Source of the DNA: Cryptomeria japonica
Lineage: Eukaryota > Streptophyta > Pinopsida > Cupressales > Cupressaceae
Assembly (NCBI RefSeq): GCF_030272615.1
Contig: NC_081407.1
Location: 148,737,744 to 148,801,743, forward strand
Direction of reading: 5' to 3'
Length of the DNA stretch: 64,000 bases
Both the position numbers and the translations under genes were made by a program. Every line of letters begins with the position of its first letter. Position 1 is the first letter of the stretch. Positions 45,841 through 56,864 of this stretch are shown here, one piece after another. Below the pieces are notes generated by a model that was not told the origin of the DNA, did not search any database, and worked only from the letters and a program-made list of their open reading frames with translations.

Positions 45841-47539
45841 TATAATTTTTCCATTTCCTTTTCAAATTTTGTAATAATTTTTTGTTTTTAAGAATGTGCT
45901 TTAAATTTAAAAGAAACTAAAATAATTATGAAAGAAAATTACTTGTGTGTGTGTTTGGACTACATGAATGAAAGAGGTCCATTTTATGCTAAAAGGATGA
46001 ATTAATTTTCCTAGGTTATTTATATAAATCATTTGGAGTAATTTTTTTTATAAAATAATTGGTAAACTCATCCACTTGTATACTTGTAATTTATATAAAT
46101 CTAAATCCCCACTATCACGTGATTCATGAATAATAAGTTTACTAATTCCTTTGGTTTGGTTTTTTTTGGTTCTTGTTTCTTATGTAATTTGAACGTTTCT
46201 AAAGTTTTGTATTGGAAAATTTGAGTGTTAAGATCCAAATTAGTTTGGAGTTGTCTTTGATCAAATCAAACAGTCTTAAATACACGTTTTTAACTAACCA
46301 AACATAATAATATGTCTTAAAGTAGACTATGTTTTTTTTATCTTTTTATGCTTATATGTTTGCATACATGTATAGAGCTATTCTACTACTAAAAATAATT
46401 ATAAGCTAATTAGAAAATTAGAAAATGATGTATCTTTTGTAATTTAAATTCAAATGGTTTAAATCAAAATATTCAAATGATGAACAAATTATGATATTGC
46501 TATCAAGATTCAACTGTGTAGTTTCCAAGTCAAATTCATTCACCCATGTTTCATGACTAGTACTTCACTAGAACCCATCTCTCATGAGAATTAGTGGTTC
46601 ACTTAGAACTAATTGCATCTAGGTGATGCTCATAGAGGTGAAGCATAGGGTCTTTTGGGGAGGTCACCCATCCCAGTACTACTCCAACTTAAGCAAGCTT
46701 AACCATGGATTTCCCCCAAGGTTAAGCTCACTTAGCTTGCTACCCCATTTGCAAAACCTTCAACAGTGTTGTGTGTTATGAACAAATTCTTTCTTCTATC
46801 CCTAATAAAAAAAGAAAAGAAATGTTCATATTTTAATGATATCAATTACTTGCTAATTTCATTTTTAATGTTTATAAAGAAAAGATTGGTTTTCATTTGT
46901 AAAAGAAAATTTTCAAAGCTTTCTTTGAGAAATTTGAAATAAAAGATAGTATTTTGTTTCAACAATGATTTTTACACAAATAATCTATTATAAGAAAATA
47001 TAAACTATAATGATTCTATTCTAATCCGTAAGCTAAAATAGATTTATTACAAAATTAGATCAAATAAAAATCTAAAATAATTTTAACAATTAATTTATTA
47101 TAACCTAAAGTAAAAGAAATGTAAATAAAAATTACACCTTGCACAATTATATTAAAATGTTAGTACTTTTGTTAGGAATGTGTGTAGTACACAACTTTTG
47201 TAACAAATTATATATTTTTGTAAGTTATTTCTCTAATGGAAAGAGACACCATACTTGGTTTTTAGATTGACTTCTCCTAGAGTAATATTGTATTATACAT
47301 TATAGTTGTATTCACATTGGGAGGGTACACAAGGATATATTAAGTGAAATGACAAACAATCAAAAGGTGAAATGTCACAATTTGGTTCTTAGGTCATATA
47401 GGACACAAAGAATTTGCATTGGAATGTGGAGAGGATCTTAGAAGATGTTGAGAGTCACTCACAAGTGTTTGGGTTTGGAAGATTCATTATCTACTTATTT
47501 ATTTCATATAAATAATATGATTAGGTTAATGGTTAAGAT
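45841..47539 (+). other. Right part of copy A, AT-rich, no gene
   Basis: No coding domain is visible. The only recognisable feature is a 5S-rRNA-like fragment at 46641-46703. This segment would be the end of the duplicated unit; its partner in copy B would lie beyond the LTR element at 60.9 kb. Confidence 0.5.
46641..46703 (-). rRNA. 5S rRNA-derived fragment (pseudogene or TRIM/SINE relic)
   Basis: The minus strand reads 'ggttaagcttgctt', then 'gagtagtactgggatgggt', then 'gacctcc' and an 'aaagaccctatgcttcacc' tail. This matches the 3' half of plant 5S rRNA, covering the internal promoter (A box 'AGTTAAGCGTGCTTG', intermediate element and C box 'GGATGGGTGACC'). The 5' half is not convincing, so it is not a functional 5S gene. 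Cassandra TRIM elements and 5S-derived SINEs carry such sequence; I cannot decide between those and a plain pseudogene. Confidence 0.65.
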
Positions 47540-47557
47540 AATTTTATTGTACATGTT

Positions 47558-47870
47558 TTTTATTATAAAAGCAATGTTAGTCAAGGCACTGACCCTTGAC
47601 ATAGCCAAGAGGATATCAACAATACAAAATCAAAATTAAAAGAGAGCATCTAACAGTAGTGAATAAAAGAGCAACATGCACATACCCTGTAAGTGTAGAG
47701 ATCCATAACAAAAAACATAAGCAAAAAAAAAATAGACCTAGCCTAGGGAGCTGGCTTATGAAGCCTAGCCATACCAAGGACATTGTCCCAATCTTCAGTA
47801 AGGAATTTGTAAAGTTCCTCCCAAGCTTGCTTATCCGCATCCTCTTCAACAGTCTTGTCCTGTAGTAAGG
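47558..47870 (-). mobile_element. 5'-truncated retrocopy with 18-bp target duplication
   Basis: The 313-bp insert is flanked by an 18-bp direct repeat 'aattttattgtacatgtt' (47540-47557 and 47871-47888). On the minus strand it opens with about 41 codons ending in 'LGMARLHKPAP' and a stop (47743-47745). A 3' non-coding part follows and ends in 'ataataaaaaa'. A long TSD, 5' truncation and an A-rich end are marks of LINE-mediated insertion. It is either the 3' end of a LINE or a processed pseudogene of a host mRNA; I do not recognise the protein. Confidence 0.65.
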
Positions 47871-48404
47871 AATTTTATTGTACATGTTAGATCTTTAATC
47901 AATCTTTATAATAGATACATTTTCATATGAAAATATTTATTATTAATATCATTGTAATATTTATTGCATCCTAGAGACACACATTATGTAATTTAAATTT
48001 ATAGATTTTTAATTACATTCATGAATAATAAGTCATAGGTCTAAACATAAATAATAAAAAAGATAATTCAATTTGGAATATGGTTAAATTTATCATTAAT
48101 TCCACTTTCTAACATATTAGTTTATATATAATATTCTATTCAGGTAACTATTGTACCTCCTTTCACTACAAGTGCTAGTAAATATGAACTTATTTTAAAC
48201 CCAAACAAATTCTCCCCATAAGTTTCTCTTTGCAATAAATATTAAATATGAAGAATAGACACTTCACTAAATGAAGAGTAGGTACTTTGTTAAAAGAAAC
48301 TCGCTTGTCAATGGGTCATTATTTTGTTAGGTGAAGTTGAATGGTTGAGAATAAGCTCACCCACGATCAAGACCCCAACATCACAAGTGACGAACCTTAG
48401 GTTG

Positions 48405-48660
48405 TACTTAGACAACTTTAATGGAATGAATACCCCATAGTTCTTAGCTCTCTGCCAAAAAGATTTTACACTTTGGAAGAGATGAGCCTTGGATCGTATG
48501 AGGACAACTTCAATAGAATGGGTAGCCCTCAGTCCTCGACTCATAGTCAAAAAGATTTCAGACTTTAAGAGATGGACCTTGGATCATAATTGAATGACTT
48601 TAATAGAATGCATACCTTTTAATCCTTCACTCTCAGTCAAAATATTTCAGCCTTTGTAAA
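48405..48660 (+). repeat. Short tandem array, about 88-bp unit, in copy B
   Basis: About three units of the array seen at 10.42-10.74 kb, with the same 'aaaaagattt' and 'gatgagcc' or 'gatggacc' phrases. Copy number differs from copy A. Confidence 0.65.
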
Positions 48661-49283
48661 TTCAAATAAAAACCCTAAAAAAACTCATGGAACCCTCATA
48701 GAACCGGAAGTCAGTTTGTTTACCCATCGCTCCAGAATTTATTATTAGTGAATTTCTCTTCATAAACTTCTGATCGTTTGATGAAGCAAACATAGAATGG
48801 AGGAGTTTCTAATTGTTCTACAACTTGCTAAAATAAAATGCACACCAAGCTGAAAAAAGACGTCATAGAGGCACCAATGTTTCTTGTTATAGATATTAGC
48901 AAATAAAATTCATTTTGTCGAAATTAAGAATAGAAGAATGGATCAATAACATTTATTAATGATAATAAAAATAGATCCACCATAGTTTAAAGGGTTTGCT
49001 TTGCCTTTTTCATATGTATTGTTTTGTCAATGGGGAATACGAATAAAATTTTTCTTCAAAAAGTGAGATAATTGTGATGATTGAATAATATTTTTTTAAA
49101 TTATTTTTTTGGGTTTGAAAAGTTTATTCATTTTGCAAAGTGTAACATGTATGTTGATAGGTAAATTCAAGTACAGGTTTTATAGGGATGTTACAAGCTT
49201 ATGCTATTGTCTTATCTTCTTCTCTAAAAACCTAAACATGACCTACAAAATACATAGCTTGAGAGGAAAAACATATATAGTTG

Positions 49284-49481
49284 CAAATTACTTTCAATAA
49301 AATGTTTGTGCAAGATTTTGACTACTCCCACCTTGAGCCAATCAATACGATTGTGAGACAAAAAAATCAATTTTGAGGTTGCAAATTACTTTCGATAAAA
49401 TGTTTGTGTAAGACTTTGACTAGGCCCACTTCGCGCCAATCTTTTCAATAAGATTATGAGACCAAAAATCAATTTTGAGGT
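49284..49481 (+). repeat. Tandem duplication of about 100 bp, only in copy B
   Basis: Two adjacent units start 'caaattactttc(a/g)ataaa' (49284 and 49382) and end 'caattttgaggtt'. Copy A has a single unit at about 11.48-11.57 kb, so the local duplication happened after the segmental one. Confidence 0.8.
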
Positions 49482-50637
49482 TATTGGTAGTGGTAGAACG
49501 AGTTTGAAAAAAAGAAAGCTATAAAAGAGGTATATTGTTGTAAGGCAACTTGATGTTGAACACATAGAAGAAGGAAGAAACATGTCTAGTCAGTATATTG
49601 TTGTAAAGCAATCTAATGTGGAATACAAGAAAGGAAATACTTGAATTAACCTTGAAATCTTCAAGGAAAAGAGTCAAGAGATAAGGTAGTTAATTTGGTA
49701 TCTTATCGAAGTACGTGAAATTCATCAATTGTACTAAATAAATCATTGAACTTATCCCACATTTACTTAGGGGGAGTATAACTTTGAAAATGAATATAAA
49801 TTATTAGACAGATGGAGGCTAATAATGCTTGTGGCTTTATATATTTTTTTATTGATATATTATTCATTTTTTCTTGTAAATTGTAATGGTTGATTATTTA
49901 ACATTTTACATAAAGGTTTTGATTGAAGAAGTTGAACTTATATTTTACATGTGCAGAACTTATGTGGAATTAATAGATAAATTTTAGGATTAATTCTTGA
50001 AACACCCAAAGAGACACTTGAATTGTGCCTTACAAAACTCTCAAATTTGATTATTGTTGCAATATAGCCTCCTTGAAGAAAAAATTGACACAATTTGATT
50101 ATAATCTCTAAATTTTGAAATCCTATACCAATTATTTATAGTACACAATGAACTTTATAATTTTGATAAATATAGACTTGTCAGGGCTAAATTTTATACA
50201 GACAACTAAAGAATATGCAAGTTTTTGATAAGTTTAAAAATAAAATTACACAGTTTTGTTTAAAGTGGGGTGAAAGTTATGCCTCGTTAAAAAAAATGCA
50301 TAAAGGAACTTTAAATGCCAAAAAAAAGTTTTAAAATACATAATGTTATCACTAAAAAGTGGATGGAACCAACATTCCATTAAATATAAATTTACAAAAA
50401 CCTCTTCTTGGTTTGAAAGTTGTGAGAAGAAAGTAAAATACCTCCTTTGTAGGAGCACTTGGTAGGCCTTGAAAATTAGTGTGATGATTAGCATAAAAAT
50501 CTAGTAGTTAAAGAAAACCATTAGTGGTCATATTTTATAAAAATGCTAATGATCAAAGGAGAAAACTTCATTGTGGTTGAGAAGCAATGAGCTAGTGGAT
50601 CCAAGGAAGTCCTACTCAAATGCATGTGTTGATAGAA

Positions 50638-50832
50638 AAACCTTGACTAGAGTTTAAGGTTTAATATTATGTTATATCTATTCAACCCCAATGTGATGCA
50701 ATAAAATAGAGAACTTAGAAATGCAATAAGTATAAACTAAATTATAATAAATTATGTATACTCACATTTCCACCATATATACACATAATCATATTGATAC
50801 ACTTTCATGGATTATACATGTCTTATAATTAA
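50638..50832 (+). repeat. Direct repeat, left copy (about 0.2 kb)
   Basis: This shares with 51759-51982 the phrases 'aatgtgatgcaataaaa', 'gagaacttag', 'tatatacacataa' and 'ttatacatgtcttataatt' in the same order. The two copies are 1.1 kb apart. They could be decayed LTR pieces of one small element, but no TG/CA ends with target duplication are clear. Confidence 0.65.
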
Positions 50833-51758
50833 TACTCTCAATTCCCACACGTCTTTTTAGAATGATTCTTCAATCCACAAATGCTATAAGGATGAAGATT
50901 CCAACATCTTTCTTTTGTTTGTCCTTGCATATGCCAATAAGAATATTGTATGAATTATTGGAGTGATTTGCTAGTACTTGTTTTACTTGTCATGTTATCT
51001 TGTTTTCCATATCTAGGACCTTCATTCTTTGGCCTCCCACTTGGTATACTGCTCTTTACAAAATCTCTTCGATATCCTACTCTTCTTGTCATCTTAAAAC
51101 CACCATTCTTTGGTGTATCCTTTGTGATTATCATCACAACTAGCAAGAGTTGTAGAATAAAAAATATTATTATCTCCAACCTTACACTTTTTTTCAAAAG
51201 AAGTTAAATAGATATATCACATTTATGAAATGTTTCATCAAATGAATAACAAAAACCATTTGCATCACATGAGGCATTACATAGTGTAGGGTTATACCTT
51301 AGGCACTGATTTTCATTCTGATGTGTTGTAAGCAATTGATCTAACTTATCATTTTGTTCTTTCAAATTTGACATCTCACCCTTCTACGAATTATTTTCCT
51401 TCTCAATTCTTCATATTTTTTGTTTTAACTTGGTCCAATTCTTTTTCTAGAATATTATTTTCACACAAGTATTTATAATTATCCCTTCTAAACCATTTCA
51501 TCCTTTCTATCAATTCTAAATTATATTTTAAACTTAATCAATTCTTCTTTCAAAATATCTTTTAGATGCATTAGTTCTCACTTTCCTTCTCCAAAATTTC
51601 TTTAATATTTTCCATTGAAACACAAATTTATTTTAGAAAGATATTCAAAATTTTTAATTACTTCTTAAATGTTTAAGACTATCTTCGTCCTTTAGTTTGA
51701 TCTCCCTCCTTATGCAATAACAATCGAGGTTCTCATAATTGAACCAACTATTAATCGA

Positions 51759-51982
51759 AAACCTTGATCAAAGTCTAATGCTTAATGAAGATCCAATCAT
51801 TGTCTACCCAGTCATTGTGTATTGTAAACCTCAATGTGATGCAATAAAAAGGGAGAACTTAGATATGCAATAAGAATAAACTAAATTTTAATAAATTATA
51901 TACACTTATATTTTCACTATATATACACATAAAATCATAAATTAATACACTTTCATAAATTATACATGTCTTATAATTAATT
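51759..51982 (+). repeat. Direct repeat, right copy
   Basis: Partner of 50638-50832, slightly longer in its first third. The DNA between the two copies is T-rich on the plus strand with long Lys/Glu-rich broken frames on the minus strand, and no recognisable domain. Confidence 0.65.
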
Positions 51983-52890
51983 CATCATGATTTTCTCTCA
52001 CTTATACTCTTTCTTATTCTCACATATATTTAATTTATATGATTCACTTTATTTCATACTCTTATCTCCCTCATTTCCTTCATTATATAGCCTCTTAATG
52101 CCTTTTCATAACACCTCGCCATCATATCCTTTCATAATAACACTTAGTTATCTTATTCTCACAAATTTACCTTTTTCTCCTATGATATTTTACATTTTTA
52201 TTCTCTTATTTAGACATATTAGAGATGTTTTAAGGTTATTTTAGAGGTATATAATGGATATATAGATTTAGAAATGACCAAAATTACATCTAAACAACAC
52301 ACTATATCCTTCCAAAAAGATGCACAACTAGTGATGATGGTGTGGTGTTGACATTTCCAAGAGTGGTAGCCACATGGTGTTGCATAATTTCTAGACTAAA
52401 CCCTTTGCTTCATTAGGAGTATAAAATGATAAACACTTAATGTTGGTAGCACTAGATCCTATGGTGATGGATGTTTTTAGGTGTTTTCAAAGGTGGTGCA
52501 ATGGCCAAACAAAGCTATAAATTAATAAATATTGTGATTTTGTCAAAATGCAATTCAATAACACTCAACACCCTTGATTGTACAAAAAATGTTGCCCAAA
52601 AAAACTTTTCCTACAAAAAAATTATTCAAGAAGATTGATTTGCGATCACAAAATGTAAATTTTACAAAAAAAAATTGCTATTTATATAGGTAAAAATTTC
52701 GTATGGCCTTACAAATTCTGTATGATAGTAGGTGCAACCCTTTTTTTACAATTGTAGGCACAAGCCTCCATAATTCCTAGCTAACTTGAGCCTTCCAAAC
52801 TCAATGATGGTGTTTTTTTGGCTCTATGCCATAACTACGATAAGACTTAGTGTGAGATTAAACAAAAAATGGGAAAAGATTTGCAATTCA

Positions 52891-53165
52891 TGACTTTGAT
52901 ACCATGTTGAAGTAGCAATGAAATGGACACAATATCCAAAATGCTTCCAAATATGAATAAGCACACGATATACCAAAACCTATCATAAAGGTAATAAAAA
53001 ATAAACAATGAACTCCTTATATATGTAGGAAAAGGAGGAAGAAGGAAGATGAGAGTGAACCAGTGACTAAATAACCAATAATATTGATACATGTAAAACA
53101 CTTGGGACAAGTGTGAAGAAATATGTAGTGTACCTATGAGGTGAGACAACAAAAGCTCTAGGTGA
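52891..53165 (-). mobile_element. Copia-type PBS with adjoining LTR edge, relic
   Basis: The minus strand reads TGGTATCAAAGTCA at 52891-52904, a near match to the initiator Met tRNA primer site. It directly follows a sequence ending 'ttcaaca', so an LTR in minus orientation would begin at 52905 and extend right. I cannot find its other end or a partner LTR; the right limit given is arbitrary. The neighbouring gag side (below 52.89 kb) shows no clear coding. Confidence 0.45.
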
Positions 53166-54363
53166 GCTTAAGCGAGTGTGAATAGGTCTATTAGGTAAAT
53201 GTAAAGTAGGTAAATAATATCTATTTTTCAATTAACACAAAATGTGTAAATGAATAATTTGGAGTTTTAATTGTATTTATGTGAATTTAAATATTGAAAA
53301 GCCTAACAAATTATAAATCATGGAGTAAAGTAGTAGTGAATCCTACATGGTCATAAAACTATTAATGTAAATGTTGGGTGATTGGTAGCATGAACTAAAA
53401 CTTATGTGGTGATTTCAAAGAGACTATGTCCCCAATCGTCATATGGTGCTATCATGGTATTGGTGAAACTAGTCCTCATTCAAGTGGAATTTGATTGATA
53501 AATAGTATGGAATTTTTTTTATAATATAAATGCTTTATAAATATTATTTGTAGCAATTAAAAATGTATTGGATTGATAAATAAAAAATTTCTTGTGATTT
53601 GGGCCCTCAACCATTTCACTAAATTTGCCAAAATCGATTTGTCACACCCAAATTATCTGCCACTAAAAAAATTGCTACACATAAGAAGATTCAAATGATT
53701 GGTTAAATGGAAAACTCTTTGTGCATACAGGAAAGGAATACTATCTAAAATAAATAATGATTATGTCTTCAGATTCTAAACCTTTCACGAAAAGAATGAT
53801 CAACCACCAAATTATGAATTATAAGGATTATTCATCAATATTGATTCTAGCAATGAGAGTTAAGATAATAATCAACGAATGTGCCACCTTTCTAGATTTG
53901 TGTGCAAGCTTTAGATACTATTAGTTCAAATTATTGGATTAGAGTCTTATAAGCTATGGTTCATCTTGTAATCTTTCATCTTCTTCATTATTGATTTAAT
54001 ACTATATTATGTTCCTCCATTTAGATTATTAAAAATTTCTTAACTATCCAACAAGCTTATTTTCCTCACTCCTATCTTGTTCTTGACCTTTGTTCTTACT
54101 CCTACTTCCCATGCCACCATGCCACACCTACTCCAATCATACCTTCACAACCTATTTCCCAATCACCTTCTATTACACCTTATTCTATTATTCCATCCCA
54201 ACCTATCACCACACATTCCTACTCATTCTTTCATCATTGCCGAACCTTTTATTCAAATTATCATGAAAGAGTTTAGTGAAGTTCTAAGTACCTAGGTTAA
54301 CAATCTCTCTTATTAAAATCATAAAATTTCCATAGTCCATATTGATATTTAGAAAATATTTTT

Positions 54364-54533
54364 TTGGTTTTATCATGTAGATTTTTTATTACCAACATTT
54401 CAAATTGAACACCATGATGCATCATCAAGGTAAGAAAGCAAGAGAAGATAGAATCACCTTTTTATCTTGATGATGGAACATGGTGTTTGATTCGAAATGT
54501 TGGTAATAAAATCTCTACATAGTCAAATCCAAA
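54364..54533. mobile_element. Fold-back MITE, copy 1
   Basis: The left arm (about 54364-54433) and right arm (about 54468-54533) are complementary over most of their length ('taccaacatttcaaattgaa' against its inverse near 54.49-54.51 kb, with few mismatches). A short loop lies between them. The outer sequence TTTGGTTTTATCATGTAG is shared with the second copy at 56.0 kb. No coding capacity. Confidence 0.75.
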
Positions 54534-54539
54534 TAAATA

Positions 54540-55995
54540 TTTGCTAACTACCGATTTGAAGGATTTGATTAATTCATTATACCTTTTATTACAATATCTT
54601 AGGATGCATTTTCTATTAGACTTTATGACATCTCAATTTGATTGTATGATGGTAAAAGTGACCCAATGACTCACATAAGAATGCCCATTTATTGGACAAT
54701 TGAAAAAAGTTTCTCTTTTTTCATGCACTAAAGGAATATTCTCTTGATTATTTATTCTCATCATTGCACAAATCTATTTTCTCGTATGCGGAGTTAGGAA
54801 ACTTTCTTGTAGACATTTTCAAGTGAATCTCGATCTAAAATCACATCTACAAAATTAGTAAAATGTAAACAAGGACCATATGAAATAATTAATGATTGTC
54901 TTATAATCCCAAATATTTCTTGAAGAGACTAATCAACCACCAAATGATGAATTGCAAGGATTATTCATGAACGGTTTGCTTCTAGTGATCAAATAGGTCA
55001 TATTCAATGAATATGCTACCTTCTTATATCTATGCAAGAATTAGTAATTATTAACTCAAATTATGTGTTAATCTGCTAAGTTATAGTTTATCTAGTGCTC
55101 TTTCATCTTCTTCTCTAAATTTCAAATTAAAAATAATTTTAAAAAGGGTAGTAATGATTCCCTTTAGAAGCAAGAATCTAAGTCGAACATAAATCATGTT
55201 AATATAATGTATAAGTTACCAATCATCATTACTATAAAACACCAAACACAAAGGAGATTCACAAGTCTTAATGCTCCTCTCAATATTGTGCTACAAAAAG
55301 GAGTAGACATTCTTACACTACTTGTGTGCCTAAAGGTCTTTACTCAAAATCTTTGTGCGAATACTATAGTTAATAGTCACATTATACAAATATGTTTTTG
55401 GTTTAAAGTATAAGGTTCAAGGTTTGATTTGAAGCAATTTAATTTATATGGAATAATAAACAATAGAAGCAACATATTTCTTCCTCAAATCACAACTAAA
55501 ATTTTGAAATATAAACCAATGCTTTTCCTCAACACAATCAATTAATGAGGTGGAAATTATATAAGATGAAGACACAAATAAAGAGATGTTGGATAAGCCA
55601 TTACAATCTTATGAGAAGTTTGTTAGGTTTATTGATGAGCCATCTAATGCATCTTCATTTTTATTTATAATATTTTTTCATGATGAAATACCTAATAATG
55701 GATACCATGGGTTGCTCCACATTAGGGAAGCTTATATAATATCCATATATCAAACAAATTAGTTGATGGTGGGCACCACTTAAATGCATGCAGTATAGAC
55801 TTTTATTTGATTATCACTTATGACAAGATTTATACACATTTTAGAGTTTCTTTGAAATCTTACAACGGTGTCATGCAACACATAATGGGTTGCATTATCT
55901 TCAAATTAATAGTTGTCCAAAAGGAGGAGGAAATTCTCTTTCATATCATTCTTGGTAGGTTGTGGATAGAAGAATACCTATAAGACACATAACAA
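54540..55995. other. AT-rich stretch without recognised features
   Basis: Only short open frames without motifs occur (for example 55207-55413). Fragments such as 'tgtgccaccttt..agatttgtgtgcaag' near 53.88 kb recur loosely near 55.01 kb, suggesting an old local repeat. Confidence 0.35.
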
Positions 55996-56003
55996 ATAGT
56001 CAA

Positions 56004-56204
56004 TATGCTACTTTTGGATTTGGTTGTGTAAGTGTTTTTGCATCAACATTTCAGATCACACTTTGTGATCCACTATCAGAATAAAAGAGAGCAAAGGAGA
56101 TAAAATGGTTATCCTAATGATGATGGATCACAAAGTGTGATCCAAAACGTTGATGCAAAAACACTTACATAATGAAATCTAGAAGCAACACATAGATAGT
56201 CAAA
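56004..56204. mobile_element. Fold-back MITE, copy 2
   Basis: 'gtaagtgtttttgcatcaac' (left, about 56029-56048) is answered by its exact inverse at about 56150-56169. Both arms continue inward with 'ggatcacaaagtgtgatcc'-type sequence around a loop. The arm wording (TTTGG.TTT..., then ..CAACATTTC) matches the MITE at 54.36 kb, so both belong to one family. Confidence 0.75.
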
Positions 56205-56650
56205 TGGATTGTGGAAATCTACTTAATACCCTTGATATGTCTAATGACACTTATGATCTTCATTTGTCTAATAACACAGTTTGGCCCTAGGTCTCAACAC
56301 TCGTTAGTGGACCAAATGTTTACCCAAACAAAACTTACTACAAATAGTTCAATAAAATTGATAAATTTGAACGTAAGAATGACCTTCATCTATCTAATAA
56401 CATTTATGATCTTCATCTATCTAATGACACTTAATGACTAACACTTGATCTATTTAGGACTCAACACTCCTCAATGACCACCTCCTCTTGCTCCAAGATT
56501 GTAAGATAAATAATAGAAAGTCATTCATTCTACCAAGAATGATATGAATTGGGCATTAGAATGGAGGATGGATTTGTGCTTTTGCTCTGCCACCTCTTTA
56601 TTCGACAATCATGGCAGGTTTCACATTACATTAGAACTTTTCTTTTATTG

Positions 56651-56864
56651 AACCAGTCGAAATGGTGGGATACGTTTTACAAATAAGCTCAGATCTCACA
56701 TACAAATGTGGAAAAATTCTCTCCTTTCTGGAGGAAAAAGGACGGGGTACTAGAGAGTACCGCCTTTCTTCTACAAAGTTCCTCTTCCCTCTCGGCCGGG
56801 TTCGAACTTGTGCACTCACGACTGTTAATTTTGAGATTAACCAGTCGGCTACAAAGGAACGGCC
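56651..56864 (-). mobile_element. tRNA-derived SINE, copy B ortholog
   Basis: On the minus strand it begins 'ggccgttcctttgtagccg'. It has an A box 'tagccgactggttaa' (56838-56851) and a B box 'gttcgaacccg' (56798-56808), at pol III spacing, then a GA-rich body ending '..accatttcgactggtt' and 'caataaaag'. It is better preserved than copy A. The open frames here (56631-56903) are shadows of the repeat. Confidence 0.8.

Larger units (their letters stand above)
9750..47539 (+). repeat. Copy A of a direct segmental duplication
   Basis: The non-transposon parts of this span recur in the same order and orientation in copy B. Segment 9.76-11.95 kb matches 47.88-49.87 kb; 11.97-12.18 kb matches 56.65-56.86 kb; 12.67-12.79 kb matches 56.93-57.03 kb; 13.70-14.33 kb matches 57.15-57.75 kb; 14.33-14.78 kb matches 60.18-60.63 kb; 15.59-15.76 kb matches 60.63-60.82 kb; and 34.41-34.50 kb matches 60.82-60.90 kb. 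Differences are indels and scattered substitutions. With insertions removed the shared unit is several kb. The left edge (about 9.75 kb) is approximate. The right part (45.84-47.54 kb) has no visible partner because copy B is interrupted at 60.9 kb. Confidence 0.75.
49880..56640. other. Block present in copy B but absent from copy A; no intact gene
   Basis: Copy A passes directly from the counterpart of 49.87 kb to the SINE. Copy B has 6.8 kb extra. I see a pair of direct repeats (50.64 and 51.76 kb), a minus-strand copia-like PBS and LTR edge (52.89 kb) and two fold-back MITEs (54.36 and 56.00 kb). No end signature of one large insertion is visible, so either B gained several elements or A suffered a deletion. 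The open frames here are short and without family motifs. Confidence 0.55.

Noticed and set aside
56798-56864. tRNA gene on the minus strand
   Set aside because: A and B boxes are present, but the acceptor and anticodon stems and the 3' half are missing, and the sequence continues into a SINE body that recurs in copy A.
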